Positions 1 to 8,219 are shown, counted from the stretch's first letter. The stretch is 14,771 nucleotides of DNA from SHAN690 sp040905305 (GCA_040905305.1 JBBDRU010000335.1:1-14771), one strand, 5' to 3'. Notes: generated by a model not told the origin, from the sequence alone. Translations and numbers: made by a program.

Positions 1-1
1 G

Positions 2-466
2 CAGTTTACAAAATTCAATTTGGATAAAGTTCAGAAGCTTGATCCCGTAAAGACTAAGGATGTAAGTATTTACAGCTACGACCTTCGGATTGAAGACATC
101 GATGGAACGGTACATCAGCTTGACAAATTTAAAGGTGAAGTGGTTTTTATTAATTTCTGGGCTAGTTGGTGTGTGCCATGCCTGGCCGAATTCTCATCTT
201 TAAGTGTGCTCATTCAGAAACTGCCGGAGGTGAGATTTGCCATCATCGGATTGGAAGACGCGAAATCTTTTAAAAAGTACATCAGTAAGACAAAACATGA
301 ACTTCCTTTTTATCGGCAATTAACGCCTTTGCCGGGCCAAATTAATCCAAGTGCAGTTCCTTCAAGTTTTGTGATCGACCGAGATGGAAAGGTGATTTAT
401 AAATATTTGGGCGCAGCCGATTGGGAGAGTAACCAAGTGGCTGATCAAATCAAATCTTTGCTTTAA
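2..466 (+). CDS. TlpA/ResA-like thioredoxin-fold protein (5' partial)
   Basis: This is a thiol-disulfide oxidoreductase domain of the AhpC-TSA/TlpA type. The CxxC active site is visible as WCVPC, with Cys codons at 170-172 and 179-181, after the usual beta strand (VVFINFWAS). Further on, AVPSSFVIDRDG holds the cis-proline loop and next strand expected of the fold. The reading frame is open to the window edge and I see no convincing start. A TTG at 20 is in frame, but coding-like residues precede it, so the N terminus (probably with a signal or membrane anchor) lies outside. TlpA/ResA proteins usually act in the periplasm, reducing disulfides, for example in cytochrome maturation; the exact partner is not visible. 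The stop is only 2 bases before the ATP-grasp gene, which implies co-transcription. Confidence 0.9.
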   Translation, partial: QFTKFNLDKVQKLDPVKTKDVSIYSYDLRIEDIDGTVHQLDKFKGEVVFINFWASWCVPCLAEFSSLSVLIQKLPEVRFAIIGLEDAKSFKKYISKTKHELPFYRQLTPLPGQINPSAVPSSFVIDRDGKVIYKYLGAADWESNQVADQIKSLL

Positions 467-468
467 GC

Positions 469-1365
469 ATGTATTTTATTGCGAAGTATAGGCGCGGCAT
501 TTTTAATAGGTATCGCAAGGGAATGCCCGCAACAGAGATGCTGCTGAAGGATTTGAATGCACTGTTTTTAATGGTTCGAAATGCTATCACCGGAAAGAGG
601 ACAAAACGTATTTTGGCTCATCCACACTTTCCGAGCAGGGGAAGCACTATTTATCGCATCGCTATTTCAATGGGTTTTGAAGTTACCAATAAACCCTCTC
701 GCTCTTTTGACCTTGCCATATATTGGGAGTATGCCACGGAGAGAACCGAGTATGAGTTGCTCGAATCGGTTTCCGCTAAAAGTGAACAACGTGTGATCAA
801 CCTTTACAATAGAAATAGTGCTAAAGATCAGGTAGATGATTGGATGCAAGGTTCATTTGGGTATTCTACACGTGTGGATCCTGAAGCATATAGCGGTGAG
901 GCGGTGCGTAAAAGCTTTACGAATGCAGTGCATGATGGAAGGTTGATTCATTGTCCAACGAAGCCCGAAACAGGATTTATTTATCAGAAGTTTATCGATA
1001 GCAGCGTAAATGACAAGGAAGTGATGGATTTGCGTGTGGTTATCATGGGTAAAGAGATTCCTCACCTTTACCTCAATTATCGTGAGAACGATCAACGCTT
1101 TAAAAATGTGCCTTATCGCGCTGAGTTATGCCAAAACATCCACGAGCAACTGAGTGAGGAAGAAGTGTCTCAACTTTTAAAATTTTGCGCCCTTGCCAAA
1201 TTGGAATTTGGTGAGCTGGATGTTTTGCGCGACTGCCATGACCAACTCATCTATGTGGTTGACGCGAACAATACGCCTCAGGGGCCGCCCAAACACCTTC
1301 CTGCTGCACAGAAAAAACAGGCTATGGAAAGCTATGTGAGTTCGTTTAGACGACAGTTCATGTAG
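469..1365 (+). CDS. uncharacterised ATP-grasp-like protein
   Basis: A 298-residue protein without signal peptide or membrane segments. Its C-terminal half reads as an ATP-grasp fold. A conserved-looking block around 131-156 (FGYS..VDP..Y.G..V.KS..NA.HDG) includes Lys148, a plausible nucleotide-binding lysine. IYQKFID (171-177) follows, then DLRVVIMG (187-194), and finally GELDVLRD (249-255) and VVDANNTPQGPP (263-274). Asp251, Asp265 and Asn267/Asn268 look like the Mg-ATP ligands typical of the fold. ATP-grasp enzymes form carboxylate-amine or -thiol bonds through acyl phosphates, but nothing here shows the substrate. The ATG lies 2 bases after the thioredoxin stop, so the two are probably translated from one message. 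The gene is convergent with the S9 peptidase gene; the 83 bases between them show no clear terminator hairpin. Confidence 0.75.
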   Translation: MYFIAKYRRGIFNRYRKGMPATEMLLKDLNALFLMVRNAITGKRTKRILAHPHFPSRGSTIYRIAISMGFEVTNKPSRSFDLAIYWEYATERTEYELLESVSAKSEQRVINLYNRNSAKDQVDDWMQGSFGYSTRVDPEAYSGEAVRKSFTNAVHDGRLIHCPTKPETGFIYQKFIDSSVNDKEVMDLRVVIMGKEIPHLYLNYRENDQRFKNVPYRAELCQNIHEQLSEEEVSQLLKFCALAKLEFGELDVLRDCHDQLIYVVDANNTPQGPPKHLPAAQKKQAMESYVSSFRRQFM

Positions 1366-1448
1366 ATTCGATAAGCGTGTTAGAGTTAAGTAACAACAGT
1401 TTTCTTCAGAAACTAATTACTTTGATCAAACATCTAGTGGCGCCAAAA

Positions 1449-3656
1449 CTATTTGATGCGTTCCAGGGTGTAGTCCAGTACTTTTTTCATCAAATGGTAC
1501 CGATCTTTTCCGAGGACATTGTGAGCATGGCCGGGGTAAATAAAATAATCAAGCTGCACCTCGTGATCAACACACGCCTTTAAAAACGCCTGGCTGTGTT
1601 GCCAAAGCACCACATCGTCTTCAGTTCCGTGGATGATCATCAAATTATCTTCCAGGTGCTTAGCTCTGTCAATGAGATTGGCGTTGGCAAATCCTTCTGG
1701 ATTTGCTTGTGGCGTATCCATGTATCGTTCAGTGTACATCACTTCATACATAGACCAATCGCACACAGGGCCGCCAGCTACTCCAGATTGAAATAAACCG
1801 GGGTAGGTGAGCATCATGTTTATGGTCATGAATCCACCATAGCTCCAACCGTGAATGGCCAATCTGTTTTTATCGATGTATCCGGTTTGAATCATGTAGT
1901 CAACAAAATCTTTTTGATCTGCAAGCTCAACGGAACCGAGGTTTCTGAAGGTGCTTTGTTCAAATTCAATTCCGCGGTTATCTGAACCACGATTGTCCAC
2001 TGTGGCAACCACAACTCCTTGCTCTGCCAGCCAATACATCCAGAGTGGTGCACCACCTAGAAAAGTATTTCTGACCAACTGGGCATGTGGCCCACCATAA
2101 ACGTAGAGCAGCATCGGGTACTTTTTATTGGGATCAAAATTGGACGGCTTTATAACCCTTGCATACAGCTCATGATCACCAAACCCCAAGGTCAGTAATT
2201 CTGCTTTACCTATGGTAATGTCCTTTGTTGGGTGTACCGATTCCATAAGCATTTCAGATTTTTTACCTATGGCTTCCCAAAGGGTAGTTTGCCAGGCTGT
2301 TTCAATGCTGTTAAAATGTTCGTAAATGAACTTACCATTCTCACAGATATACGCTGAATGAGTTCCTATGCGGTCATCTAAAATACTTTTACCTCCCATT
2401 TCCACATCAACTAAGTAAGTATATCGTTGTGTGGCATTTCGCTCGTCATCAATGCCTGTTCTGTCTTGAGTTACTTCGCCAGTTCCGCTTACGAAAAGAT
2501 AGTTTTTTGTATTGTCAAAACCTATTATACGCTCTACAACCCATTCTCCGGTGGTTAATGGATTTAACATCGTGCCCTCAATGTTGTAAAGGTATAAGTG
2601 ATTAAACCCATCACGTTCGCTTTGCCAAATGAACTTACTTTCATCATGAGGTAAAAAATACAATTGGTTTTCTGGTTCTACGTATTGTTCATCAGCTTCT
2701 TCAAACAAGGTTTTTTCAAGTGAGCCAGTGGCCGAATTGTACCTATTTAATTTCATTTGGTTTTGATCGCGGTTGAGTAGTGCGATATAAATGCTTTTGC
2801 TATCTGGCGACCAGGTTACACTGGTTAAATACTGTTCTTTTGGTTCACCGGTTTTTAATGTAATTGATTTTGCTTTTAGCGGGTCAAATACATTCAGTTG
2901 AACATGATGACTTTCGCTACCTGCCATAGGATATTTGATGGTGTTTAGGGAGGCAGGTTGATTTGAAATGTTGACCAACGGGTAATCTGAAACCATGGTT
3001 TCGTCCATGCGATAGAATGCAAGTTTTTGGTTGTCAGGAGCCCAAAACATGCCTGATTGAATTCCGAACTCACTGCGGTGAACGGCCTTTCCATAAACTA
3101 TTCCGGGTTTACCATCTGCGGTTACCTGAATGTTTATCCCGTTGGATTTTAGGTAATACAAATTATGATCCTTCACATAAGCGCATGCACTAAAATCTTC
3201 GTTGAAAGTGATTTCTTCGGTATCATCGGGTAACTCAAATAAATGTTTGGCTGTTGATTTTTCCCGATTGATGAGTAAGTAGTTATTGCCTTTGTTAATC
3301 ATGAATTCCGTGGCGCTTATCCATTGTACTTTTGGGAAGAACTCAAATTTTTGATCCAATTTTTCACATAATTTATTCAGCGAGGCAAGAGACATCTCAT
3401 CAACAATTTCAGATTTTTCAGCATCAAAGATCGTGAGTGTTTTCTCCCCTTCCGCTTGATCAACAATTATTGAATATAGGGCATTCTTAGGCAGCCACTG
3501 CAATTGATTTGGACGTTCCGGATAGTACTTTGAAAAGCGTTCAAGCACGGCACTTTTCAGCGTAAATTCTTTTTGCTGTGCTAAATAGGTGAGGGGAATG
3601 AGAAAAAATGAAATGATGAAAAAGGCAACGGTTGACCGAAAAGGATTTGTGTTCAT
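1449..3656 (-). CDS. S9 family prolyl tri/dipeptidyl peptidase (PtpA/DPP4-like)
   Basis: A secreted or periplasmic serine exopeptidase of 735 residues. An N-terminal signal segment (about 8-27, hydrophobic, ending LAQQ) is followed by a DPPIV_N beta-propeller (about 90-460) and a C-terminal alpha/beta-hydrolase domain. The triad is Ser605 in GWSYGGF, Asp680 in HGTEDDVV and His712 in GHAHNV; the 75 and 32 residue spacings fit the family. Human DPP4 has a Glu pair in the propeller; here the region reads HRSEFGI with a single Glu196, and Glu638 follows Tyr637 in the catalytic domain. From memory, Porphyromonas gingivalis PtpA has Ser603, Asp678, His710 and Glu636, each exactly two lower, so tripeptidyl peptidase activity (Xaa-Xaa-Pro release) is more likely than dipeptidyl. 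It would degrade proline-rich peptides. The ATG at 3656 has a TAnnTTTG element 43 bases upstream. Confidence 0.93.
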   Translation of the reverse strand: MNTNPFRSTVAFFIISFFLIPLTYLAQQKEFTLKSAVLERFSKYYPERPNQLQWLPKNALYSIIVDQAEGEKTLTIFDAEKSEIVDEMSLASLNKLCEKLDQKFEFFPKVQWISATEFMINKGNNYLLINREKSTAKHLFELPDDTEEITFNEDFSACAYVKDHNLYYLKSNGINIQVTADGKPGIVYGKAVHRSEFGIQSGMFWAPDNQKLAFYRMDETMVSDYPLVNISNQPASLNTIKYPMAGSESHHVQLNVFDPLKAKSITLKTGEPKEQYLTSVTWSPDSKSIYIALLNRDQNQMKLNRYNSATGSLEKTLFEEADEQYVEPENQLYFLPHDESKFIWQSERDGFNHLYLYNIEGTMLNPLTTGEWVVERIIGFDNTKNYLFVSGTGEVTQDRTGIDDERNATQRYTYLVDVEMGGKSILDDRIGTHSAYICENGKFIYEHFNSIETAWQTTLWEAIGKKSEMLMESVHPTKDITIGKAELLTLGFGDHELYARVIKPSNFDPNKKYPMLLYVYGGPHAQLVRNTFLGGAPLWMYWLAEQGVVVATVDNRGSDNRGIEFEQSTFRNLGSVELADQKDFVDYMIQTGYIDKNRLAIHGWSYGGFMTINMMLTYPGLFQSGVAGGPVCDWSMYEVMYTERYMDTPQANPEGFANANLIDRAKHLEDNLMIIHGTEDDVVLWQHSQAFLKACVDHEVQLDYFIYPGHAHNVLGKDRYHLMKKVLDYTLERIK

Positions 3657-3699
3657 GGCATCAAGTTAAATTGCGGTAATTATCGCATAAGTGAGGTGC

Positions 3700-3707
3700 C
3701 AAATGTA
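3700..3707 (-). promoter_or_regulatory. candidate -7 promoter element (TACATTTG) of the S9 peptidase gene
   Basis: On the minus strand the sequence is TACATTTG, a perfect match to the Bacteroidota -7 consensus TAnnTTTG, ending 43 bases before the ATG at 3656. No clear TTG sits at the -33 spacing; only a TTTA-like sequence is present near the end of the upstream gene. The leader contains an imperfect dyad (GCGGTAATTATCGC, 3673-3686, one mismatched pair). Confidence 0.45.
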
Positions 3708-3724
3708 GTTTGTCATTACCGAGT

Positions 3725-4438
3725 TTAAAAATTAGCATTTATCAAATCCCCCTCACCTATTACAATAACTTCACCGGGATTTCCTCGGTATTGCACCGTG
3801 GTAGATTTACCAAATTCCACCTCAAGGTATTTCGAAGCATGAACATCAATAACTCCGGTGCCATAATTTCTGATGATTACGGAATCTGCATAAAGGCCAA
3901 ACGCAGAAACCTCTCCCGAGCCTAGGGATGCGATGAGTAAGTGATCGGTTTCGCCATGCAAAAGAATATTGCCGGAAGAAGCAATTTTTGCCTCGATGTA
4001 ATTGCTTTTCAGCACTAAATCAATATCTCCCAAGCCGTCATTGGTAAGTTCAACGCTGTCTTGTTTGATAAGTCGTGAAGACTTTATATATCCGGCACTG
4101 TTAAGCTCAGCCCCTCTAAGCTGCTGAAAATGACCATCAATCAAGGTGGTTTCGTTATTTTTAAAACAACCCACCAAATTGATTTCGCAAACCTTTTGAT
4201 TCGTGCTAATATTCATGTCTCCAAAAACTTCTTGCTGAGCTAAAATCTCCAGCGAGCCATCAACCGTGTCGTTCTTTCGAATATTCATTTCAGCAGGGCT
4301 GTTTAAAATCAACCGATCGGCTTGAAAAAGGGGTACTTCAAAACGTTGCCTCGATCCTTCTGTTGTTTTACAACGATCTCGGCACGCATTTAGACTGATT
4401 ATCAGTCCTGCAATTAAAAAAGTGAAAGGCACTTTCAT
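3725..4438 (-). CDS. GIN-domain (DUF2807) lipoprotein
   Basis: A 237-residue predicted lipoprotein when started at the ATG at 4438; the frame opens 27 bases earlier, but only this start gives a proper signal peptide (MKVPFTFLIAGLIISLNAC, lipobox LNAC, lipidated Cys19). After a Cys-rich linker, the rest (about 40-225) is a run of short beta strands with Gly/Asp/Asn turns, such as LILNSPAEMNI, GEVSAFGLYADSVIIRNYGTGVIDVHAS and LEVEFGKSTTVQYRGNP. This is the pattern of the DUF2807 putative auto-transporter adhesin head (GIN) domain, common in Bacteroidota. The fold is a beta-solenoid with no known enzymatic role; the protein probably sits in the outer membrane or periplasm. Its stop is 68 bases upstream of the S9 peptidase start, on the same strand, so read-through is possible. 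The gene is divergent from miaE. Confidence 0.82.
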   Translation of the reverse strand: MKVPFTFLIAGLIISLNACRDRCKTTEGSRQRFEVPLFQADRLILNSPAEMNIRKNDTVDGSLEILAQQEVFGDMNISTNQKVCEINLVGCFKNNETTLIDGHFQQLRGAELNSAGYIKSSRLIKQDSVELTNDGLGDIDLVLKSNYIEAKIASSGNILLHGETDHLLIASLGSGEVSAFGLYADSVIIRNYGTGVIDVHASKYLEVEFGKSTTVQYRGNPGEVIVIGEGDLINANF

Positions 4439-4485
4439 CACGCAAATATCGTGGAAGTAGCCCATTTATTGTAATGAGGAGCGGT

Positions 4486-4493
4486 TACCTTTG
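4486..4493 (+). promoter_or_regulatory. candidate -7 promoter element (TACCTTTG) of miaE
   Basis: A perfect TAnnTTTG match 15 bases before the miaE ATG. A TTTA at 4465-4468, 17 bases upstream, could serve as a poor -33 element. The predicted leader is only about ten bases, and no Shine-Dalgarno sequence is present. Confidence 0.45.
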
Positions 4494-4508
4494 CCAAAAT
4501 TTTAAAAC

Positions 4509-5099
4509 ATGTTGCGACTAAAGCTACCAACCGACCCGCGGTGGGTGAACATTGCAGAGAAAAACATCCAAGAAATTTTAACGGATCATGCTTTTTGTGA
4601 GCAAAAGGCGGCAAGTTCGGCAATCTCATTTATCGTGCAGTTTCCTGAATATCCTGATTTGGTTGATGCTATGACCGATTTAGCGCGAGAAGAAATGGAG
4701 CATTTTCAGCGTGTTCATGATCACATTAAGAAGCGAGGGTTGGTTTTGGGTCGAGAGCGTAAAGATCCTTACGTGCATGATTTGAAGGTTTTTTTTAAAG
4801 ATAAGCCAGGAAACGGGCGCGTCTATCATTTGGTTCACAGTTTGCTGTTGGCCGCGATGATCGAGGCGCGCAGCTGTGAGCGATTTCGGGTGCTTTCTGA
4901 AGGAGTCACAGACCCAGAGCTTTCAGCGTTTTATGCAGATTTGATGAAAAGTGAAGCCATGCACTATACCATGTTTCTCAGGTTTGCCCGATCTTTTGGG
5001 AAAGATATAATGGACGTTGATGCCATATGGGAAGATTTTCTTGTTTTTGAAGCAGATGTGATGAAGCGCTACGGGAAGAAGGAGTTTATACACGGATAA
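4509..5099 (+). CDS. miaE: tRNA 2-methylthio-N6-isopentenyladenosine-37 hydroxylase
   Basis: A 196-residue ferritin-like di-iron monooxygenase of the MiaE family, close to the family's usual length. The di-iron ligands can be read off: Glu31 (DHAFCEQKAAS), Glu62 and His65 (EEMEHF), Glu119 (IEARSCERF), and Glu149 and His152 (SEAMHYTMF). MiaE hydroxylates the isopentenyl group of ms2i6A at tRNA position 37 in an O2-dependent reaction after MiaA and MiaB have acted; those genes are not in the window. The N-terminal LRLKLPTDPRWVNIAEKN also fits the family. The gene stands alone on its strand, divergent from the DUF2807 gene and convergent with the C45-type hydrolase gene, whose stop lies 3 bases from its own. 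Confidence 0.93.
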   Translation: MLRLKLPTDPRWVNIAEKNIQEILTDHAFCEQKAASSAISFIVQFPEYPDLVDAMTDLAREEMEHFQRVHDHIKKRGLVLGRERKDPYVHDLKVFFKDKPGNGRVYHLVHSLLLAAMIEARSCERFRVLSEGVTDPELSAFYADLMKSEAMHYTMFLRFARSFGKDIMDVDAIWEDFLVFEADVMKRYGKKEFIHG

Positions 5100-5102
5100 A
5101 CC

Positions 5103-6098
5103 CTACATGGCTAGCTTTCGTTTGGCATTGGTTTTTAGCAAAATGGAGCTCTTACCTTCTTCAAAATGTTCGAAGCTTTGGTAAATTTCTTTTCCCTGCC
5201 AAATAAACCGAACACTGCGATCGATAGGATAATAGGCCGCGGTGTATAATGTTCCAAAAGCTTTCTCATAGGCAGTATTAAAAAGCGGAGGGGCTAAAAA
5301 GCGATTTATTATGCTATGGTGCGTTTCCATGGGGTTGAGCAAGGTGTTTTCCAATATATTTCTTCGTTCTACCGTTCTCGTCATTCTTGCGTAATCCGGC
5401 CAGGAAATTTCTTCCTGATGGTTGGTTCCAACAGCTATATAATTCACTTGATTTTTCTGCCCGGGAATGAAATATATGGTAGCAAAATTTAAGTACCTGT
5501 CAAGCAGGGTTACGTTATAAGCCATGTGCACCGGGATGTTGGCTAACTTCTGAATTGCTTCAACGGTAGTGGAGCAGGTTTCAAGGCAATAGCGCAAAAC
5601 GAGGGGTATTCCAAAACCCTCAGCGGTGAGTTTCCGGCCACCAAAAGTCAGGGACGCACTTAGTCCATCTTCATTCACACCATCCAGCAAACCCCAGGTG
5701 CAATCGCTCATTCCTATTATGGGCTTGAGCCAATTGGTTTTGACAATCGCTCCTTCAAAATAGCGCGGGCTGTAGTCGTAGTTTCTGATCAATGCTGGGT
5801 GGTCTTTGATCCAAGCGATTTGGCTGCAGCCGCTCATATAGGGCGGGGGACAATACATGCTTAAAAAGCGCGAGGCTAGGTCTGAGCCACCGATCAGTTG
5901 GCAAAGTTTTTCATAAGTCGGGGTCAACTCCTGAAAATACTGCTCAAACGCTCGAGACGAGGATAAATACCCGGGTCGGGCTTGCAATCCTTCTTTGGTG
6001 AACCACCTTTTATAAGTGGGCCATGTTTTTTCAAATAACTCAGCCCATTTTGATTCGTCTCCTGCAATGTCTAAGCTATGAATGGGAAGTATCAACAT
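5103..6098 (-). CDS. C45 / acyl-CoA:6-APA acyltransferase-like Ntn-hydrolase
   Basis: A 331-residue protein whose central region matches the penicillin acyltransferase (AAT, peptidase C45) type of linear-amide hydrolase. Cys91 in MSGCSQIAW is the likely nucleophile and would become the new N terminus if the protein self-cleaves. RNYDYSP (105-111, with Arg105, Asn106 and Asp108) and the later block WGLLDGVNEDGLSASL are the usual companions of this fold. Family members cleave or transfer acyl groups on small amides; the natural substrate here cannot be read from sequence. There is no signal peptide or membrane segment, so a cytoplasmic location is inferred; many bacterial relatives are exported. 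The ATG at 6098 follows a TAnnTTTG element by 7 bases, suggesting a nearly leaderless message. No neighbour shares an obvious pathway. Confidence 0.8.
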   Translation of the reverse strand: MLILPIHSLDIAGDESKWAELFEKTWPTYKRWFTKEGLQARPGYLSSSRAFEQYFQELTPTYEKLCQLIGGSDLASRFLSMYCPPPYMSGCSQIAWIKDHPALIRNYDYSPRYFEGAIVKTNWLKPIIGMSDCTWGLLDGVNEDGLSASLTFGGRKLTAEGFGIPLVLRYCLETCSTTVEAIQKLANIPVHMAYNVTLLDRYLNFATIYFIPGQKNQVNYIAVGTNHQEEISWPDYARMTRTVERRNILENTLLNPMETHHSIINRFLAPPLFNTAYEKAFGTLYTAAYYPIDRSVRFIWQGKEIYQSFEHFEEGKSSILLKTNAKRKLAM

Positions 6099-6105
6099 GA
6101 ACCGA

Positions 6106-6113
6106 CAAAGGTA
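6106..6113 (-). promoter_or_regulatory. candidate -7 promoter element (TACCTTTG) of the C45-type hydrolase gene
   Basis: Minus-strand TACCTTTG, a perfect TAnnTTTG match ending 7 bases before the ATG at 6098. I found no good TTG at the -33 position. If functional, transcription would begin at or just before the start codon. Confidence 0.4.
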
Positions 6114-6229
6114 GTGCTATGCTTAAAATTTGTCGAGGATAATCACTCATTTAGGCAGGATACGATGTTAATCAGGCATTAATTCGGTCGAACTTGGAGT
6201 TAAAGAGAAGAAATTCGAACTTCATCCTA

Positions 6230-6237
6230 TACTTTTG
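6230..6237 (+). promoter_or_regulatory. candidate -7 promoter element (TACTTTTG) of the DUF349 gene
   Basis: A perfect TAnnTTTG match 18 bases before the ATG at 6256. It covers the upstream in-frame TTG (6235), which would therefore not be transcribed; this favours the ATG as the true start. No clear -33 TTG is present. Confidence 0.42.
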
Positions 6238-6255
6238 GCGCTTAACAAGCCAACG

Positions 6256-8174
6256 ATGTCAAAAGAAGAAATCGTACATAAACTGCAAACCTGGCTCGCT
6301 GGAGACACGTTTGCGCCAGATAGAGATCGAATTGATCAACTCACTGATTCGTTTAAAACACTGAGGGAACAAAGCCGAGAAGCCCAGTTGAAGACTTATT
6401 TGGAATCAGCAGAAGATGCCAAAGAAGAAGACTTTGAATATAAGCCCGATGTGGAAGACGCTCGTTTTGATGAGTTACGGGGAATCTATAACGATAAGCG
6501 AAAGCAGGCAGAAAAGGCAAAAAAGGAAGCTGAAGAAGCCAATTTGGCCGAAAAGAAATCCTTGGTAGAAGAGTTGGACATCCTCATTAAGGATGAAGAA
6601 AACATCGGTAAGGCATATTCACGTTTCAATGCGATCAAGCAAANNNNNNNNNNNNNNNNNNNNNNNNNNNNNNNNNNNNNNNNNNNNNNNNNNNNNNNNN
6701 NNNNNNNNNNNNNNNNNNNNNNNNNNNNNNNNNNNNNNNNNNNAAGGATGAAGAAAACATCGGTAAGGCATATTCACGTTTCAATGCGATCAAGCAAAAG
6801 TGGAACGAAACCGGCCCGGTGCCAAGGGCACAGAGAAGAGACTTGCAGGCAGAGTACAGTCGTCTAATTGAGTTGTTTTATTACAACATCTCTATTTATC
6901 GTGAATTACAGATCAATGACTTAAAGAAAAATCAGGAATTGAAAGAAGCCCTGATTGACAAAATCAAACTGCTTCAGGATGAAAAAAGCGTGAATCAAGT
7001 AGATTTCTTGATTCATAAATATTTAGATGAGTGGGATGAAATCGGACCCACGTTTAAAGATAAATGGGATGAAATCAGGGATCGGTTTAGGGGAGAAGTT
7101 GGGAAGGTTTTTGATCGTATTCGTGATCATAAAAAAGCAGTAAAAGAAGAGCATAAGCAAAACTTTGAGCAGAAAAGCGAATTAGTTGAAAAAGTGAAAG
7201 CCATCGCTGAGCAAGAGTTAGATGATTTAACCAAATTGCAGAAAATCACGAAAGAAGTAATTGGTATCCAAAAGGAATGGAAGAAGATCGGTTTTGCGGG
7301 AAGAGCTCACAACGACAAAGTTTGGGCAGATTTTAGAGCAGCTTGTGATGCCTATTTTGCAAAGCGTGATTCACTGATGGAAGAGAGCAATGCTGAGATG
7401 AAAAAAGTTCGGGAAGCCAAGCAGAAATTGATCGACCGTGCCAAAGAGATTTATCAAACTGAAGATTTTAATTCTGTTGCAAATGAGCTAAAAGGAATGC
7501 AGCGACAGTGGAAACAAGCCGGAAAACTTCTGCCTCACGAAGAGTATAAGTTCTTTAAGGAGTTCAGAAAATACTGTGATGCTTTCTTTAACAAGAAGAA
7601 GGTCGCAAGCGAAGAACAAGTCAAAGCGGCCAAAGAGAGCCTTCAGAAAAAAGAAGCTCTTTTAGTAGAGATTTCTCAGGCCATTGAAGCAGGAATTAAA
7701 GACAAAGGCGAGAAGGCCATTGAAGACTGGCGCAAGCAATGGAATGAGCTAGGCGAGGTTCCCTACAAGATGAAATCTAAAGTAGAAGGAAGCTTTGAGA
7801 ACGCCATGGAAAAGGCGTATCGCTCGTTAGGTATCAGCAAAACAGAATTAAAAGAAAAACAATTTAAAAGCAAGTTGAAAAACCTGAGTAATGCAAAAAA
7901 CGCAGACGATCAATTGGCTCGTGAACGAAGTGCGATCATTCAAAAAATAAAAGAAACCCAAACAGCGCTGGCCCAAGAAGAAAGCAAGCTCGACTTTTTT
8001 AAATTTTCAAAGGATGACAACCCGCTTAAGAAGGAGCTTTTGCAGAGAATTGATGCGGTGAAGAAAGAAATAGATTCCCTTAAGAATAAAAAGAAGAGAA
8101 TAGATTTAACGATCAAGGAATTGGCTCAAGAAGATCAAGAAGAAAAACTCAAGGAATCAGAAGAGCACAACTAG
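6256..8174 (+). CDS. tandem DUF349-repeat coiled-coil protein, split by an assembly gap
   Basis: A highly charged, helical, Lys/Glu-rich cytoplasmic protein with five DUF349 repeats. As scaffolded it is interrupted by 100 Ns and a duplicated 55-bp flank, which shift the frame. If the two flanks are merged, the frame runs from the ATG at 6256 to the stop at 8172-8174 as one 587-residue protein. In that product the repeat signature (W, two to three residues, then G) falls at Trp131, 208, 290, 367 and 444: KWNETG, EWDEIG, EWKKIG, QWKQAG and QWNELG, spaced 77, 82, 77 and 77. The N terminus (1-110) is acidic and lacks the signature; the C terminus (about 480-587) is a coiled coil. DUF349 proteins are widespread in Bacteroidota and I know of no firm function. 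An in-frame TTG at 6235 lies inside the promoter element and was not used. Confidence 0.88.
6589..6643. repeat. 55-bp exact direct repeat, copy 1 (left side of gap)
   Basis: Bases 6589-6643, beginning AAGGATGAAGAAAACATC and running up to the Ns, are identical to 6744-6798. It is most simply a contig-end overlap and not a biological repeat. Confidence 0.97.
6644..6743. other. assembly gap of exactly 100 N
   Basis: A placeholder of exactly 100 unknown bases, the conventional size for a gap of unknown length. The flanks duplicate each other, and deleting 155 bases (gap plus one repeat copy) restores the DUF349 frame, so the true gap content is probably nil. Confidence 0.99.
6744..6798. repeat. 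55-bp exact direct repeat, copy 2 (right side of gap)
   Basis: Identical to 6589-6643. It starts directly after the Ns and runs into AGTGGAACG, the continuation of the DUF349 gene. Confidence 0.97.
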
Positions 8175-8219
8175 GATCAAAACACTCCTTCAGAGTAATT
8201 TAGTAATCAACTTAATACC

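Noticed and set aside
1421..1430. Perfect palindrome TTTGATCAAA between the convergent ATP-grasp and peptidase genes
   Set aside because: Too short and AT-rich to be notable, with no loop or T-tract for a terminator and no promoter nearby.
3673..3686. Imperfect dyad GCGGTAATTATCGC in the S9 peptidase leader
   Set aside because: It could be a regulator site, but a single short copy with one mismatched pair is within chance.
4438..4629. Minus-strand 63-codon frame upstream of the DUF2807 lipoprotein
   Set aside because: It lies antisense to the 5' part of miaE, whose di-iron motifs make the plus-strand reading certain.
6235..6867. Short protein ending soon after the N gap, read as a truncated gene
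   Set aside because: The frame after the Ns is an artefact of the duplicated 55-bp flank; the merged flanks restore the DUF349 frame.
6819..8174. Separate gene starting at GTG 6819
   Set aside because: The GTG codes a Val inside the GPVP motif of a DUF349 repeat; it is the downstream part of the gene that starts at 6256.
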